Notes: a model not told the origin generated them from the sequence alone. Counted from the first letter of the stretch, positions 31,101-39,150 are shown. The stretch is DNA of 64,000 nt from Brasilonema angustatum HA4187-MV1 (GCA_019359695.1 JAHHGV010000018.1:62001-126000); one strand, 5' to 3'. Program-made: numbers and translations.

Positions 31101-33314
31101 CATCAATGGTGAGTGGAAAGCATGAGAAACTTCCAAAGGCTTTACAGTAATCCCTTGGGACTGAAACTGTTCAACTGCCGACTGCACATATTCTCTTAAA
31201 CCGGAAATGACGATGTTGTTTGGTCCGTTAACAGCTGCAATGGAAACACTAGTGTCCGTCGCTACTTTTGATGACGCTGTTTCATACTGGGTAAGAATGT
31301 TGACTACTTTCTCCTGTTCGGCAAACACCACTGCCATTTCACCATTATCTGGCAAAGACTGCATTAACCGACTGCGTTCTGCAACGAGCATAAGTCCTTC
31401 TTCCAGACTGAACACTCCAGCGACACATGCAGCAACATACTCACCTACACTGTGACCTATGACAGCATCTGGTACAATTCCCCAAGAACGCCACAATTCA
31501 GCAAGGGCATATTCTAGAGCAAACAGGGCTGGCTGGGTATAGGCAGTTTCATCTAACAGATGAGCTGTCTGGGTCGTCCCGTAGAGTATCTCAAGCAGTG
31601 ACTGCTCTAAATAGGGTTTCAGGAGTTGCTCGCATTGCTGCAATATTTTCCTAAAAGTGGGTTGAGTTTCATAGAGCTTGCGTCCCATACCATGAAACTG
31701 AGAGCCTTGCCCAGTGAAGAGAAACACTATCTTAGGGCGATTCACAATCTCCACAGTTCCATTAATAACTCCAGATGCCTGCTTCCCAGTAGTAAAAGCA
31801 GTTAGTTGCTCGATCAACTGTGTAGTAGATTCAGTGACAATTGCCAAGCGGTGGTTGAAATGCGATCGCCCGACATTAGCAGTAAAGCAAATGTCTGCCA
31901 GTGATGCTTTAGGATGAAACCTGACGAAATCTACATAACTCTGTGCCAATTCCTGTAACGCTGTCTCACTTTTTGTCGAAAGTGTCAACAGGTGCATTTT
32001 GCGTTCAAGATCGCTAGGGGAGAAAGTCACAGCAGGCGCTTCTTCAAGAATCACATGGCAATTGGTACCACCAAAGCCAAACGAGCTTACCCCTGCTAAA
32101 CGTTTTTCTGTACCAGCAATCCAAGGTTGGCGTTTAGTTGGAATCGAAAACGGAGTTCCTTCAAAAGAAATATATGGATTCAGTTGCTGCAAGTGCAAGT
32201 GCGGTGTAATCTCTTTATGTTGTAGTGAAAGTACCGCCTTGATCAGTCCAGCAATTCCCGCAGCAGCTTCTAAATGACCAATATTAGTTTTAACTGAACC
32301 AATATAACAAGGCTGCTCTAAGGAACGACCCTCCATTAGCACAGCTTTTAGAGCTCTAATCTCAATGGGATCTCCCAAAGGGGTACCAGTGCCGTGGGTT
32401 TCAACATAACTAATCTGCGCTGGTGTTACTCCAGCACTTTTTAAGGCTTGACGGATTACTCTTTGTTGAGAAAGACCATTAGGAGCTGTAAGTCCATTGG
32501 TAAGACCATCTTGGTTAACTGCTGAACCTTTGATAATTGCCAGAATATTGTCTTGATCTCTTTGAGCTTCCCAAAGACGTTTGAGGACAAGTACACCACA
32601 GCCTTCGCCTCTAACATAACCATCAGCATTAGCGTCAAAAGTTTTACAACGCCCATCTGCTGACATCATACCTGCCTGCGAGAAAACAATATGATTATTT
32701 GGAGATAAAATCAGGTTCACACCTCCAACCAAGCAAAGCTCAGACTCTCCAATCTGCAAACTCTGACAGGCGTAATGTAGTGAAACTAATGAAGAAGAGC
32801 AAGCAGTATCTATTGTCACACTTGGTCCATGCAGATCCAGCAAGTACGACAGACGATTGGCAGCAATACTAAAAGCGTTTCCCGTGCCACTATAAGCATT
32901 TATACTGTCTAAATCCTTGACTTGCAAAACGCCATAGTCATGGCTGCTGATGCCCATGAAAACCCCCGTCTGGCTCTGAGCTAGTTTGTCTGGTGCTAGT
33001 CCAGCATTTTCTAGAGCTTCCCAGGCTACCTCCAAAATTAGCCTTTGCTGGGGATCCATTCGCTCTGCCTCACGGGGGGAAATCCTAAAGAATCTAGGAG
33101 CAAACAGATCTACCTGCTCTAGAAAACTGCCAAAGCGGGTATTCATTTTTCCCGGTGTAACCGGTTTTGGATCGTATAAGGTATCAATATCCCATCGCTC
33201 TGATGGCACCTCAGTAATGGCGTCCACACCGTTTCTTAGTAGATGCCAGAAGGCTTCTGGGTGGTTAGCACCCGGAAAACGACAGCCAATGCCTATAATC
33301 GCTATAGCTTCCAT
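25113..33314 (-). CDS. Hybrid PKS-NRPS: KS-AT-ACP-aminotransferase-C-A-PCP
   Basis: 2,733 residues. KS about 3-430 (DTACSSSL, Cys near 172), AT 530-850 (GHSVGEY near 621, SHAFHS near 731, malonyl-type), ACP 925-995 (GADSIVL, Ser near 955), a linker rich in Gln/Pro, then a PLP aminotransferase of the GSA type at about 1150-1560 with the Lys loop GKISGGGLPF (near 1424). It continues with C (HHIVVDG near 1789), A (TSGSTG near 2266) and PCP (GGHSLLIIQ near 2656). This order is known from mycosubtilin/iturin and cyanobacterial beta-amino fatty acid lipopeptides: the fatty acyl chain is extended by two carbons and the beta-keto group is aminated, then joined to the first amino acid. The A pocket reads DVWHISLID(K), a Ser-type code. 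It ends in a basic tail (KRQKQLMKQKRKANV). Confidence 0.96.
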   Translation of the reverse strand: MEAIAIIGIGCRFPGANHPEAFWHLLRNGVDAITEVPSERWDIDTLYDPKPVTPGKMNTRFGSFLEQVDLFAPRFFRISPREAERMDPQQRLILEVAWEALENAGLAPDKLAQSQTGVFMGISSHDYGVLQVKDLDSINAYSGTGNAFSIAANRLSYLLDLHGPSVTIDTACSSSLVSLHYACQSLQIGESELCLVGGVNLILSPNNHIVFSQAGMMSADGRCKTFDANADGYVRGEGCGVLVLKRLWEAQRDQDNILAIIKGSAVNQDGLTNGLTAPNGLSQQRVIRQALKSAGVTPAQISYVETHGTGTPLGDPIEIRALKAVLMEGRSLEQPCYIGSVKTNIGHLEAAAGIAGLIKAVLSLQHKEITPHLHLQQLNPYISFEGTPFSIPTKRQPWIAGTEKRLAGVSSFGFGGTNCHVILEEAPAVTFSPSDLERKMHLLTLSTKSETALQELAQSYVDFVRFHPKASLADICFTANVGRSHFNHRLAIVTESTTQLIEQLTAFTTGKQASGVINGTVEIVNRPKIVFLFTGQGSQFHGMGRKLYETQPTFRKILQQCEQLLKPYLEQSLLEILYGTTQTAHLLDETAYTQPALFALEYALAELWRSWGIVPDAVIGHSVGEYVAACVAGVFSLEEGLMLVAERSRLMQSLPDNGEMAVVFAEQEKVVNILTQYETASSKVATDTSVSIAAVNGPNNIVISGLREYVQSAVEQFQSQGITVKPLEVSHAFHSPLMEPILDEFESKAATVNFQAPQIPLISNLTGEIFQPGEIPDASYWRRHLREPVQFAAGINTIAEQGDKVFLEIGPRPSLSAMGKRCLPNVKSTWLPSLQYGQDDWQVLLKSLGILDTQGVEVNWVGYDHDYQRQKISLPTYPFQRKSYWFDSDEEKNNNSMDLKNSDTQLVKPQLNTVQKTIYKEKIISQLSTLVAGLLQTDLSEINVYEPFLEMGADSIVLIEAVRTIENTFGIKVTIRQMFEELTNIDSLASYIEQNQPEVAIEEKLTEPEIIAQNQPNQTIQEEASEPAIAIGTLPQLPQPALPTVAEKSTSVRENGLVNKTSVVETGLERIMAQQLQLTSQVISQQLQLLQNNHVVSSTDESQVGLIKTSKPASPANNLVKGTGTQEPLSLQRITAEGAEGLNSKQQQHLEALIARYTKRTQGSKQAKQSYHHVLADSRAAAGFRPSIKEMVYPIVCDRSVGSRFWDVDGNEYVDITMGFGVHLFGHNPPFVIEALQEQIKLGIQLGPQSSLAGEVAELLCELTGTERVTFCQSGTEAVMTSLRLARTATGRTKIVLFSGSYHGHFDGVLARAQASDDEQVSVPFAPGISPHMVEDVVVLDYGDPGALEYIEAHAHELAAVLVEPVQSRRPDLQPKEFLQHLRQVTAKAGTVLIFDEIITGFRIHPGGAQKYFGVKADLATYGKISGGGLPFAAVAGKATLMNAIDGGQWNYGDDSYPEAERTFFAGTFNKYSLALATARAVLKHLKNQGSGLQEQLNQRTAQLAQTLNTFFQQEHVPIQVVYFGSLFRFSFKKNLDLFFYHLIEKGVYVWEGRTCFLSTAHTTADIQYVIQAVKESVAQMQAEGFLPERSPNLNGSKSNSTNSFLAKSSTSEAAILPQTTTMPSGGIVEPVNPKIFTSLTTISDSDEVVKSDAVLTVPLTEAQKQLWVLAQISEEASSAYNVSINLQLRGSLNLTVLHKAVQKVVERHEGLRTTIDSQGDFQQILPSLKVDIPCINFSNVDSCERESKVVEWFKQESLKPFDLTQAPLFRCYVLKLEEQLHLLVMTAHHIVVDGWSINVILQELGALYSQECQGEVCQLKPPMQFREYIDWQEQQSQTEEMAAHESYWLEKFASSTPVLNLPIDHPRPPIKTYRGNRQTLRLNASLYREVKQFSSKKGCTPFMTLLSAYTAFLHRLTNQEDIVVGISSAGRSSASSEKLVGYCSHLLPIRSCIVENLAFSEYLGKMKGVLLEAYENQDYPFAWFLKQLKLGRDASHSPLIATIFNLDRPVAVPKMFGLETEIFSPPIAFTGFDISFYVIEMGDELVLNCDYNTDLFDAATISRILGHFQTLVEGIISHPEQRLFELPLLSESEQHQLLVEWNNTQADYLQDKCIHQLFEQQVEKTPYAVAVVFENQQLTYQQLNQTANQLAHHLQTLGVGPEVLVGICVERSIEMVVGLLGILKAGGAYVPLDPSYPQERLSYMLEDSSVEVLLTHRSLLEYLPQNQARVVCLDTDLVETEQHQKENLDVGVCSDNLAYVIYTSGSTGLPKGAMNTHQGICNRLLWMQEAYQLTSSDRVLQKTPFSFDVSVWEFFWPLLTGARIVIAKPEGHKDSTYLVNLIFTQQITTIHFVPSMLQVFLLEPNCGNCSCLKRVICSGEALPFELTERFFEHLECELHNLYGPTEAAIDVTFWQCQIQENRQLVPIGRPIANTQVYILDKQLQAVPIGVPGELYIGGDGLARGYLNRPELTSEKFIPNPLCDHKSERLYKTGDLARYGSDGNIEFLDRVDNQVKIRGFRIELGEIESVLNTHPQIQQAVVIATEDLTGNKRLVAYIVSEDELLTTNQLREFLFSKLPEYMVPSAFVTLDTLPLTPNGKVDRKALPVPDLSTSDLLEGFVAPSTPTEEILAKLWMEVLGRKQVGIYDNFFDIGGHSLLIIQVGNKVREIFNSNISVTDLFKYPTISNLAKYLSQENNVEQTTLAPSDELAKKQKEAIKRQKQLMKQKRKANV

Positions 33315-33411
33315 TTCAGACCTACGATAATTTACGTACCTGCAACTGCTTCAAGGGCTAAGTATATTTCTACGGACTGCAAAGATGCTATCCCACTGAT
33401 TGGTGATTCTA

Positions 33412-34821
33412 TCACTCAGCTGAAGCAACTAACTTAGAGAACTGTTTGAATGTCTTGATATTATCTCTAATAGCTCTGTCAACCGTTCCTCCTGAAGCCA
33501 TGAGACGCATTTCGCGGTTAATTGGCCATAGATAGTCGAGATTCTCACAAAGTTTACGTATATCTAAATGAAGACGCTGGTGGCATTTAACTGACTGATG
33601 AAAACCTTCGTGTTCTTGACAGAAACATTTCTCAACCCATTGAACGGCTTCTTCGTGAGACAGATTAAATAAAGTGCTCCTAAACACCTTATAAATATAG
33701 AACATTCCCGATAAATCATCTCCAAAAAAGCGATTCTTGATTACTCCCGATATATGGCTAAGGTTAGTCTTTTGAGTGACATAAACTGCCCAATTAATCA
33801 GTAATTTTTCGTAAGCAGTTGGCGCTGGGAAGTTTTTATGTAAATCTCGAGCTAGGAATAAAGATGTCGTTGTATGGAAAGATTCATCTAAAAAGTGGTA
33901 GTGGGAGATAGCAGTTGGTACTGGAACATACTCGCCTTGCTTCTGAAGTTTTTTGAAATACAAATGTATAGTATGTTCTTGATTCTTCAAAAGCATATTA
34001 GCAAGATAACGTAACGTATAGTATTGGCTAGCTAAGAAGGGTGAACTGCCCCAACTAGATGCAAAGAATCGGATGAAATAAGAAGGAAGCATTCCGTATC
34101 CATGGAAAAAACCATTAGTAGTCGTTACAGATAATTTATTTTTGGCTTCTAGTTTTTTCAAATGAGGAGAGACATAATGTTTTCTTTTATCGGAAATTAG
34201 GGTCGATAAAAAGCGTAGACTATGATACTGAAAATTTGCAAATTGACTATTTTTTGCAGGCTTGTTTTCCAGCAAAATATTAGTAAAAGCTTGCTTGCCT
34301 AACAAATTTTTCAAAATTTGGAAATTAACTTTGAAGAAAGCATGAATATGAACACGTTCTTGAACCGCTTCATGTTCAAGCTGTTCAGCAAGAATTTTAT
34401 AATTACCGCCTAAAGCAGAGAAACAATCTGCTGTTATTAGGTTATAGTCAATTGTTTCCATTTCACTATAAGCGGTAAGGCTATAGTTTGACATCCAAAA
34501 TTGATGATTAAGTGCTATTTTTTGAGATGGAGAAGCAACTTCATAAAAGGGTGTTCCGTAAAGAAGTGAAAGTTCAGGAGGATTCCAATAATATTTACTC
34601 TGTTCTTCATATTTGAAATTGTGGTCTAGCTCCTTAATTTTCTCAGTGTAGTCAGAATTCAGGTTATTCTGGTAATTATTTTCAACAATTTTAATACGTT
34701 TGATTTCCTTTTCTACAGTAAATTTGGGATTTGGCATACTTGTGTTTGGATCGCTGTTGACATTTTGCATTGTTTTCACCTTATCAAATACTACATGTTT
34801 GTTTCGGTATTTAGCTAACAA
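33412..34821 (-). CDS. Diiron oxygenase/halogenase candidate (AurF/CylC-type)
   Basis: 469 residues without signal peptide. Three ExxH motifs stand out: EHEAVQERVH (about 150-160), LDESFH (about 307) and EHEGFH (about 395), the pattern expected of a non-heme dimetal-carboxylate enzyme with a helical core. It lies between a fatty acyl-AMP ligase plus free ACP and the first PKS. That is the same context as CylC, the dimetal halogenase that chlorinates an acyl chain on CylB in cylindrocyclophane synthesis. I therefore infer that it oxidises or chlorinates the ACP-bound fatty acyl starter. An AurF-like N-oxygenase or other hydroxylase is possible. The start is one base past the ACP stop; an internal ATG at 34770 is an alternative. 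Confidence 0.65.
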   Translation of the reverse strand: MLAKYRNKHVVFDKVKTMQNVNSDPNTSMPNPKFTVEKEIKRIKIVENNYQNNLNSDYTEKIKELDHNFKYEEQSKYYWNPPELSLLYGTPFYEVASPSQKIALNHQFWMSNYSLTAYSEMETIDYNLITADCFSALGGNYKILAEQLEHEAVQERVHIHAFFKVNFQILKNLLGKQAFTNILLENKPAKNSQFANFQYHSLRFLSTLISDKRKHYVSPHLKKLEAKNKLSVTTTNGFFHGYGMLPSYFIRFFASSWGSSPFLASQYYTLRYLANMLLKNQEHTIHLYFKKLQKQGEYVPVPTAISHYHFLDESFHTTTSLFLARDLHKNFPAPTAYEKLLINWAVYVTQKTNLSHISGVIKNRFFGDDLSGMFYIYKVFRSTLFNLSHEEAVQWVEKCFCQEHEGFHQSVKCHQRLHLDIRKLCENLDYLWPINREMRLMASGGTVDRAIRDNIKTFKQFSKLVASAE

Positions 34822-34822
34822 C

Positions 34823-35158
34823 TTACTGCTTAATAGATAAGCTGTTAGCTAAATACTTTGTTAAAGCTTCAATAGTTGGATAATCGTACAGCAAAGTTGG
34901 TTCAAATTCGCATTCAAGCCATTCCTCTATCTCTCCACTCAATCCAATGGCAGACGCAGAATCCATGTTGTAGCAGTCAAAGGGAAGTGTAACATCAATC
35001 TCATTTGGATTAATTTTTAATACATTTGTTAGGTAGGACACTAACCACGCTTGAATTTCTGCTGTAGTCTTAAGCTTTTCAGGTGAGGCTTCCACGTGAT
35101 AGGCATTATTAGTTTTTAAATCAGAGTTACTCATTTGAAAATTCAAAAATTCAACCAT
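34823..35158 (-). CDS. Free-standing acyl carrier protein for the fatty acyl starter
   Basis: 111 residues with one carrier domain at about 30-105; the phosphopantetheine Ser is in NMDSASAIGL. The helix-II region (EIEEWLECEFEP) is strongly acidic, as in ACPs that partner with fatty acyl-AMP ligases. It lies 92 bp after that ligase gene and one base before the diiron enzyme gene, so it should receive the acyl group from the ligase, present it to the diiron enzyme and pass it to the KS at 25113-33314. ATG at 35134 (MSNSDLK) may be the true start since the first eight residues look non-domain. Confidence 0.9.
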   Translation of the reverse strand: MVEFLNFQMSNSDLKTNNAYHVEASPEKLKTTAEIQAWLVSYLTNVLKINPNEIDVTLPFDCYNMDSASAIGLSGEIEEWLECEFEPTLLYDYPTIEALTKYLANSLSIKQ

Positions 35159-35221
35159 TTTTTCATCTCCGTTGATTTTACTAACAAGTATGTCCTTCGT
35201 TTTGACATTTTTTTAGAAATA

Positions 35222-35255
35222 CTTAATTAGTTTAGCAATTGCTAAACTAATTAAG
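35222..35255. terminator. Perfect 34 bp palindrome between ligase and ACP genes
   Basis: Two perfect 17 nt arms with no loop spacer (CTTAATTAGTTTAGCAA and its complement). It overlaps the ligase stop codon at 35251. The stem is A/T-rich and no clear U-run follows on the minus strand, so it may be a weak terminator, an mRNA 3' end stabiliser or a protein-binding site rather than a full terminator. Confidence 0.5.
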
Positions 35256-37134
35256 ACTTACTTTTCTCACTGCTGACAGTTGATAATTGGTTCAAAGTTA
35301 ATTCGATATCAGACTGCAAATTCATAAATTTGACTTGATGCCGAGGATTTTCACTCCATTCACTGACAACATCCAAATCTCCAACTAGAAATTTAGATCG
35401 ACAGGCTTGACGTTGAATCTTACCACTAGAAGTTTTAGGGATACTTGCAGTCTTAATCAGTACGATGCTATAAATCTGTAGAGAATATTCTGCTGTTATC
35501 GCTTGGCGAATATTTCTCAGCACCTCACTGGTGTCTAATTTTCGTAAATAACTCCGTTCTAACTCTTGAACAACAACCAGGTGTTCAATTCCATTTACCT
35601 CAATCGTAAAAACAGATCCACAACTAGGTCGCAGTGCTGGATGACTCTTCTCTACTGTTAGTTCAATATCCTGAGGATAATAATTTCTTCCTCGGATAAT
35701 TATAACATCTTTAAGTCGCCCTGTAATGAATAATTCACCATCGTGCAAAAATCCTAAATCTCCAGTGCGTAAAAATGGTTCAGATCCAGCATCAGTATCT
35801 TCATCAGTATCTTGTAGTTGCGCGTTAAAAGTTTGTTGGGTCAGATCAGGTCGATTCCAATAGCCATCAGCAACAGAAGAACCATGAACCCAAATTTCTC
35901 CTACTTGGTCAGCATGACACAAGGTTAAGGAATTGGGATCGATGATCGCAAGTTTCTGCTCTAACCAAGTCTGGCCACAGCCAATGATTTTCCGACGATC
36001 TGTATACTCATCGCTAACTTCTATAACCCGATTTTGTTCAAGAGCTGTTCCATCAACACAAAGTACTGTTGGCAAAGCTGTTTTCAAACCTCCAGAAACA
36101 AATAAGGTTGTCTCAGCCATCCCATAGCAAGGGTAAAACGCCTCGTCACGAAAACCACAAGATGCAAAAGTGGTTGTAAATTCTGCCAATGTCTCTGCAC
36201 GGACAGGTTCTGCTCCATTGAAAGCTACTTCCCAGCTGCTCAAATCAAGAGTAGAGAGTTGTTCGGAAGTAATCTTGCGAACGCATAGTTCATAAGCAAA
36301 ATTGGGCCCACCGCTAGTCGTCGCTTTGTAGCGGGAAATTGCTTGCAGCCAGCGCAAAGGCTTCTGTAGAAAAGCTACTGGCGACATGAGAATGCATGGT
36401 ATGCCTAAATATAATGGTTGCAGTACATTTCCAATCAGTCCCATGTCGTGGAATAAGGGCAACCAACCTACAAAAATAGTTTCCTTTGTATGCCCAAAAG
36501 CCTTTTCAATCATTCGCTGATTATGCAATAGATTACCATGACTCACCATTACCCCTTTGGGTGTTCCAGTAGAACCTGAAGTATATTGGAGAAAAGCCAG
36601 GTCACTCTCGAACAAAGTCGGTTCTTGCCAGTTTGACGCCAAGTCGCTGTTGAGGTTATCGGTAGCTATCCATTGCACAGCATCCAATTCTGGATTCTCA
36701 GTCAATTGGTTCTCTACATTAGCTAAAAGAGATTGAGTGGTCAGCGCCACTGACGCTTGGGCATCTGATACAATCGCTTGCAGTCTGGATAGTTTTTGAT
36801 TGCGTCGAGGCGGATAGGCGGGAACGGCGACACACCCAGCGTATAAACAGCCAAAGAAAGCAGTAATAAAATCTAGACCTGGTGGAAACAGCAACAAGAC
36901 TCGCGAACCAGGAACTTTAACTCGGTCTTGAACTCGAACGGCGATCGCTTGCGCTTTTCGCTCCAATTCTTGATAAGTAAGACTTACGCTTTCTGTTTCC
37001 CCGTTTAATAAAAAGGTATAGGCAATTTGTTCAGACTGATGTATTGCTCGGTATTGCAAGATATCTAAAAAGGTAGAAAATTTATCCATTTTCTTCTCAT
37101 CTTTATAAGGTTTCAGCATACAATTCGACTCCAC
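35251..37134 (-). CDS. Fatty acyl-AMP ligase (FAAL), starter activation
   Basis: About 600-627 residues of the ANL superfamily. ATP motif YTSGSTGTPKG is near 187-197, the second motif AFNGAEPVR follows, then YGMAETT and TGDLGFL, and the C-terminal hinge and Lys region IPKTSSGKIQR. It has FAAL hallmarks (PAYPPRR, WLPLFHDMGL) rather than those of NRPS A domains. It adenylates a fatty acid and loads it on the adjacent ACP. It is the first gene of the operon. Several starts are possible: GTG at 37134, ATG at 37119, or ATG at 37089 (MDKFSTFLDI), the last preceded by a purine-rich GAGAAGAA and matching where the domain begins. Confidence 0.93.
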   Translation of the reverse strand: MESNCMLKPYKDEKKMDKFSTFLDILQYRAIHQSEQIAYTFLLNGETESVSLTYQELERKAQAIAVRVQDRVKVPGSRVLLLFPPGLDFITAFFGCLYAGCVAVPAYPPRRNQKLSRLQAIVSDAQASVALTTQSLLANVENQLTENPELDAVQWIATDNLNSDLASNWQEPTLFESDLAFLQYTSGSTGTPKGVMVSHGNLLHNQRMIEKAFGHTKETIFVGWLPLFHDMGLIGNVLQPLYLGIPCILMSPVAFLQKPLRWLQAISRYKATTSGGPNFAYELCVRKITSEQLSTLDLSSWEVAFNGAEPVRAETLAEFTTTFASCGFRDEAFYPCYGMAETTLFVSGGLKTALPTVLCVDGTALEQNRVIEVSDEYTDRRKIIGCGQTWLEQKLAIIDPNSLTLCHADQVGEIWVHGSSVADGYWNRPDLTQQTFNAQLQDTDEDTDAGSEPFLRTGDLGFLHDGELFITGRLKDVIIIRGRNYYPQDIELTVEKSHPALRPSCGSVFTIEVNGIEHLVVVQELERSYLRKLDTSEVLRNIRQAITAEYSLQIYSIVLIKTASIPKTSSGKIQRQACRSKFLVGDLDVVSEWSENPRHQVKFMNLQSDIELTLNQLSTVSSEKSKS

Positions 37135-38222
37135 CGTCTCAATGTCGTTCTTGTCGCATATCGCTGCAAATATTTCAACAAAGCTAATATATCTGGCATG
37201 AGCTTTCTATCGTGATTGAGTTGTAGTTGTGGTAAAGCATTGCTCTACTACAGAAAGCCCTCTTTATTTTGGCGAAGGTATTGGGCAATAGGAATGAGTT
37301 TTGAGCAAATAAATCGTACTTCTAAATATGTTTCAGTACTCCTGTGAATGACTCTCTAGGTTAGGAAGTTGGTCTTTGAGTTGTTGCAGCTTATGCTGCA
37401 ATGTGTGATCAGTGTCGTTGATGTAATGGCTGGTCATATCAAAGTCAGTAGACCGAAAACTTTTCTAAAAGACTTAAGCGCTCTTCATTTGAGCGAGGAA
37501 ACACAATCTACCGAAATCCTTCCATAATCTGCCTTTTGGGCAACAGGCTCGTGGACGCCAAGGGTACCGTACCCGAAGCGTCAAGCCTCCGGCTTATCGC
37601 TTTTACTCGCTGTGATCCATTCCAAAAACGTTGCTTGAAACCCTGATTCTTGCGTTGACTGACAAAACTTTTCGGTCTACTGAAAGTCACTGACGTAGTG
37701 GCTGGTAATTTCAAGGACACGGACGAGGACGTAGAACTGACAATTATTTTTCTCCTTTAAATAATAGGGTCTTGTAGAAGAGTATGTGAGTACAGTTGAA
37801 ATTCAACAATGCCCTCCTATTTATTTAGTGGGTATTTCTATAAATTGTTTATGCAGTGATTGCTCAAAAAAATAAATAATTTTTCAGAAAAATTTCGTAA
37901 CCGTTCAGGGGGTAGAAGTGCGATCGCCTCAATCGGAGTAATCTGTGAGCGGTTTGATTTAAGTGATGCCGAAACTTCGCACCAGTCTGACGAGACAACA
38001 TAAACAGGGGCATCAGTAGCAATGGATGCTGTTGGCGAAATATTTCGTTACATTTCAACTTGTCGGTGGAAGGATAATATGGTTCTTGGCAGCTTTTGGT
38101 GATCTGGGTTGGGGTAAGGCAGAAGGCAGATGGCAGAGGGCAGAAGGAGGAAGAAGGAAGAAGAGATATAATTGAATTACTAACTTCAAACTTCCGACTT
38201 CAAACTTCCGACTTCAAACTTA
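37135..38222. other. Upstream region of the lipopeptide operon, no intact gene
   Basis: About 1.1 kb with no convincing gene. It should hold the operon promoter, but I could not pick -35/-10 elements with confidence. An inverted pair lies at about 37447-37466 (CAGTAGACCGAAAACTTTTC) and 37664-37682. On the minus strand, two short related texts (MTSHYIND and ITSHYVSD) flank these arms and may be relics of a duplicated gene. A dispersed repeat is at 37578-37600. Confidence 0.5.
37578..37600. repeat. Dispersed 23 bp repeat, copy 1
   Basis: GCGTCAAGCCTCCGGCTTAT plus CGC, identical to 51821-51843. Related G/C-rich, HIP1-associated pieces occur at 38299-38325, 40007-40055 and 62440-62575. Such short repeats are common in filamentous cyanobacterial genomes. 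Confidence 0.7.
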
Positions 38223-38989
38223 TGACAACAACAGCCAGTGTTGGCGATAAAGTAGTATGTCAATTCGGCGTTGCTGAATCACGATATGAATTGTGCGTTA
38301 AGCGTAGCTCTGCCGTAGGCAATCGCCATGCCAAAGCCTATGCGCCTCTTGAGGAGTTATTCATTGATGGTGTCCTCAAAAATGACTGGAAGGATTTGAT
38401 TGTTGAGATTGAGAGTGATGGACGAGAGCGGATTAATCGAGTAAATTACGAAATTTCTGTATTGCAAGCACTGCGGGACAGGTTGCGCTCCAAAGAAATC
38501 TGGGTCGTTGGGGCAAAACGCTACTGCAACCCAGAAGAGGATTTACCTCAAGACTTTGACATACACCGGGAAATTTACTATCAAGCAATTGGGCAACCAC
38601 TCGAAGCCGTAAAATTTATTACTACACTCCAACAGGAAATGACTGATGCTCTGACTATGTTGGATAAAGGAATGCCCAAAAATACAAGAGTCAAGATTCA
38701 AGAGAAAAACAACGGTTGAATAAAAGTTTCGCCACTAGAAGCTCAACCCGAACCCATAAATATTTTGCATTTGAAACGTGAAATAGACCAATGCTGGTTT
38801 ATGACAAGTTTGCTAGATATCTTGAAAGAAGCCGATTTGCGAATTGGTTTTACCAATCATTTCAAAAATATTGGTGTCCGTTCTAACTTAGAGCGAGATA
38901 TTCTGCAACGACGGTTGTTGTTGTGTTTATATGGTTTGGGGTCGAATACGGGACTCAAGCGTATCTGTGCAAGTATTGATAATGAATAG
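38223..38989 (+). pseudogene. Tn3-family transposase remnant with in-frame stop
   Basis: Text such as SKEIWVVGAKRYCNPEED and LQRRLLLCLYGLGSNTG matches the C-terminal catalytic part of Tn3-type DDE transposases. The N-terminal two thirds and the last segment are absent. The frame is continuous except for one TGA at 38717-38719 where relatives have Trp (before IKVSPLEAQPEP). A dispersed repeat has been spliced into the 5' part (coding VKRSSAVGNRHAKA). No Tn3 terminal repeats or resolvase are visible, so it is a dead relic beside the lipopeptide operon. Confidence 0.85.
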
Positions 38990-39009
38990 TGCCGTTACCC
39001 TCACCCCAA

Positions 39010-39150
39010 TTTCTGCGCTTTTTACTAGGGCTGCTATTACTGGGGGGTATATGGAACTTAGAGGAGTTTGTACTAGGGCTGTCTTTACTGGGGGGTATCT
39101 CTATCTGTTCGGAGTCTTTACTAGGGCTATTTTCAATATCCCCCAGTAAA
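39010..39150. repeat. Imperfect tandem repeat, about 50 bp period
   Basis: Three copies of a unit containing ACTAGGGCTG-x-TTTACTGGGGGGTAT start near 39024, 39072 and 39120, the third with its G-run inverted to CCCCCAG. Open frames across it on either strand are repetitive, low-complexity peptides that I do not regard as genes. Confidence 0.7.

Noticed and set aside
37508-37720. 70-codon minus-strand frame upstream of the FAAL gene
   Set aside because: It reads through a dispersed repeat and has no family or RBS.
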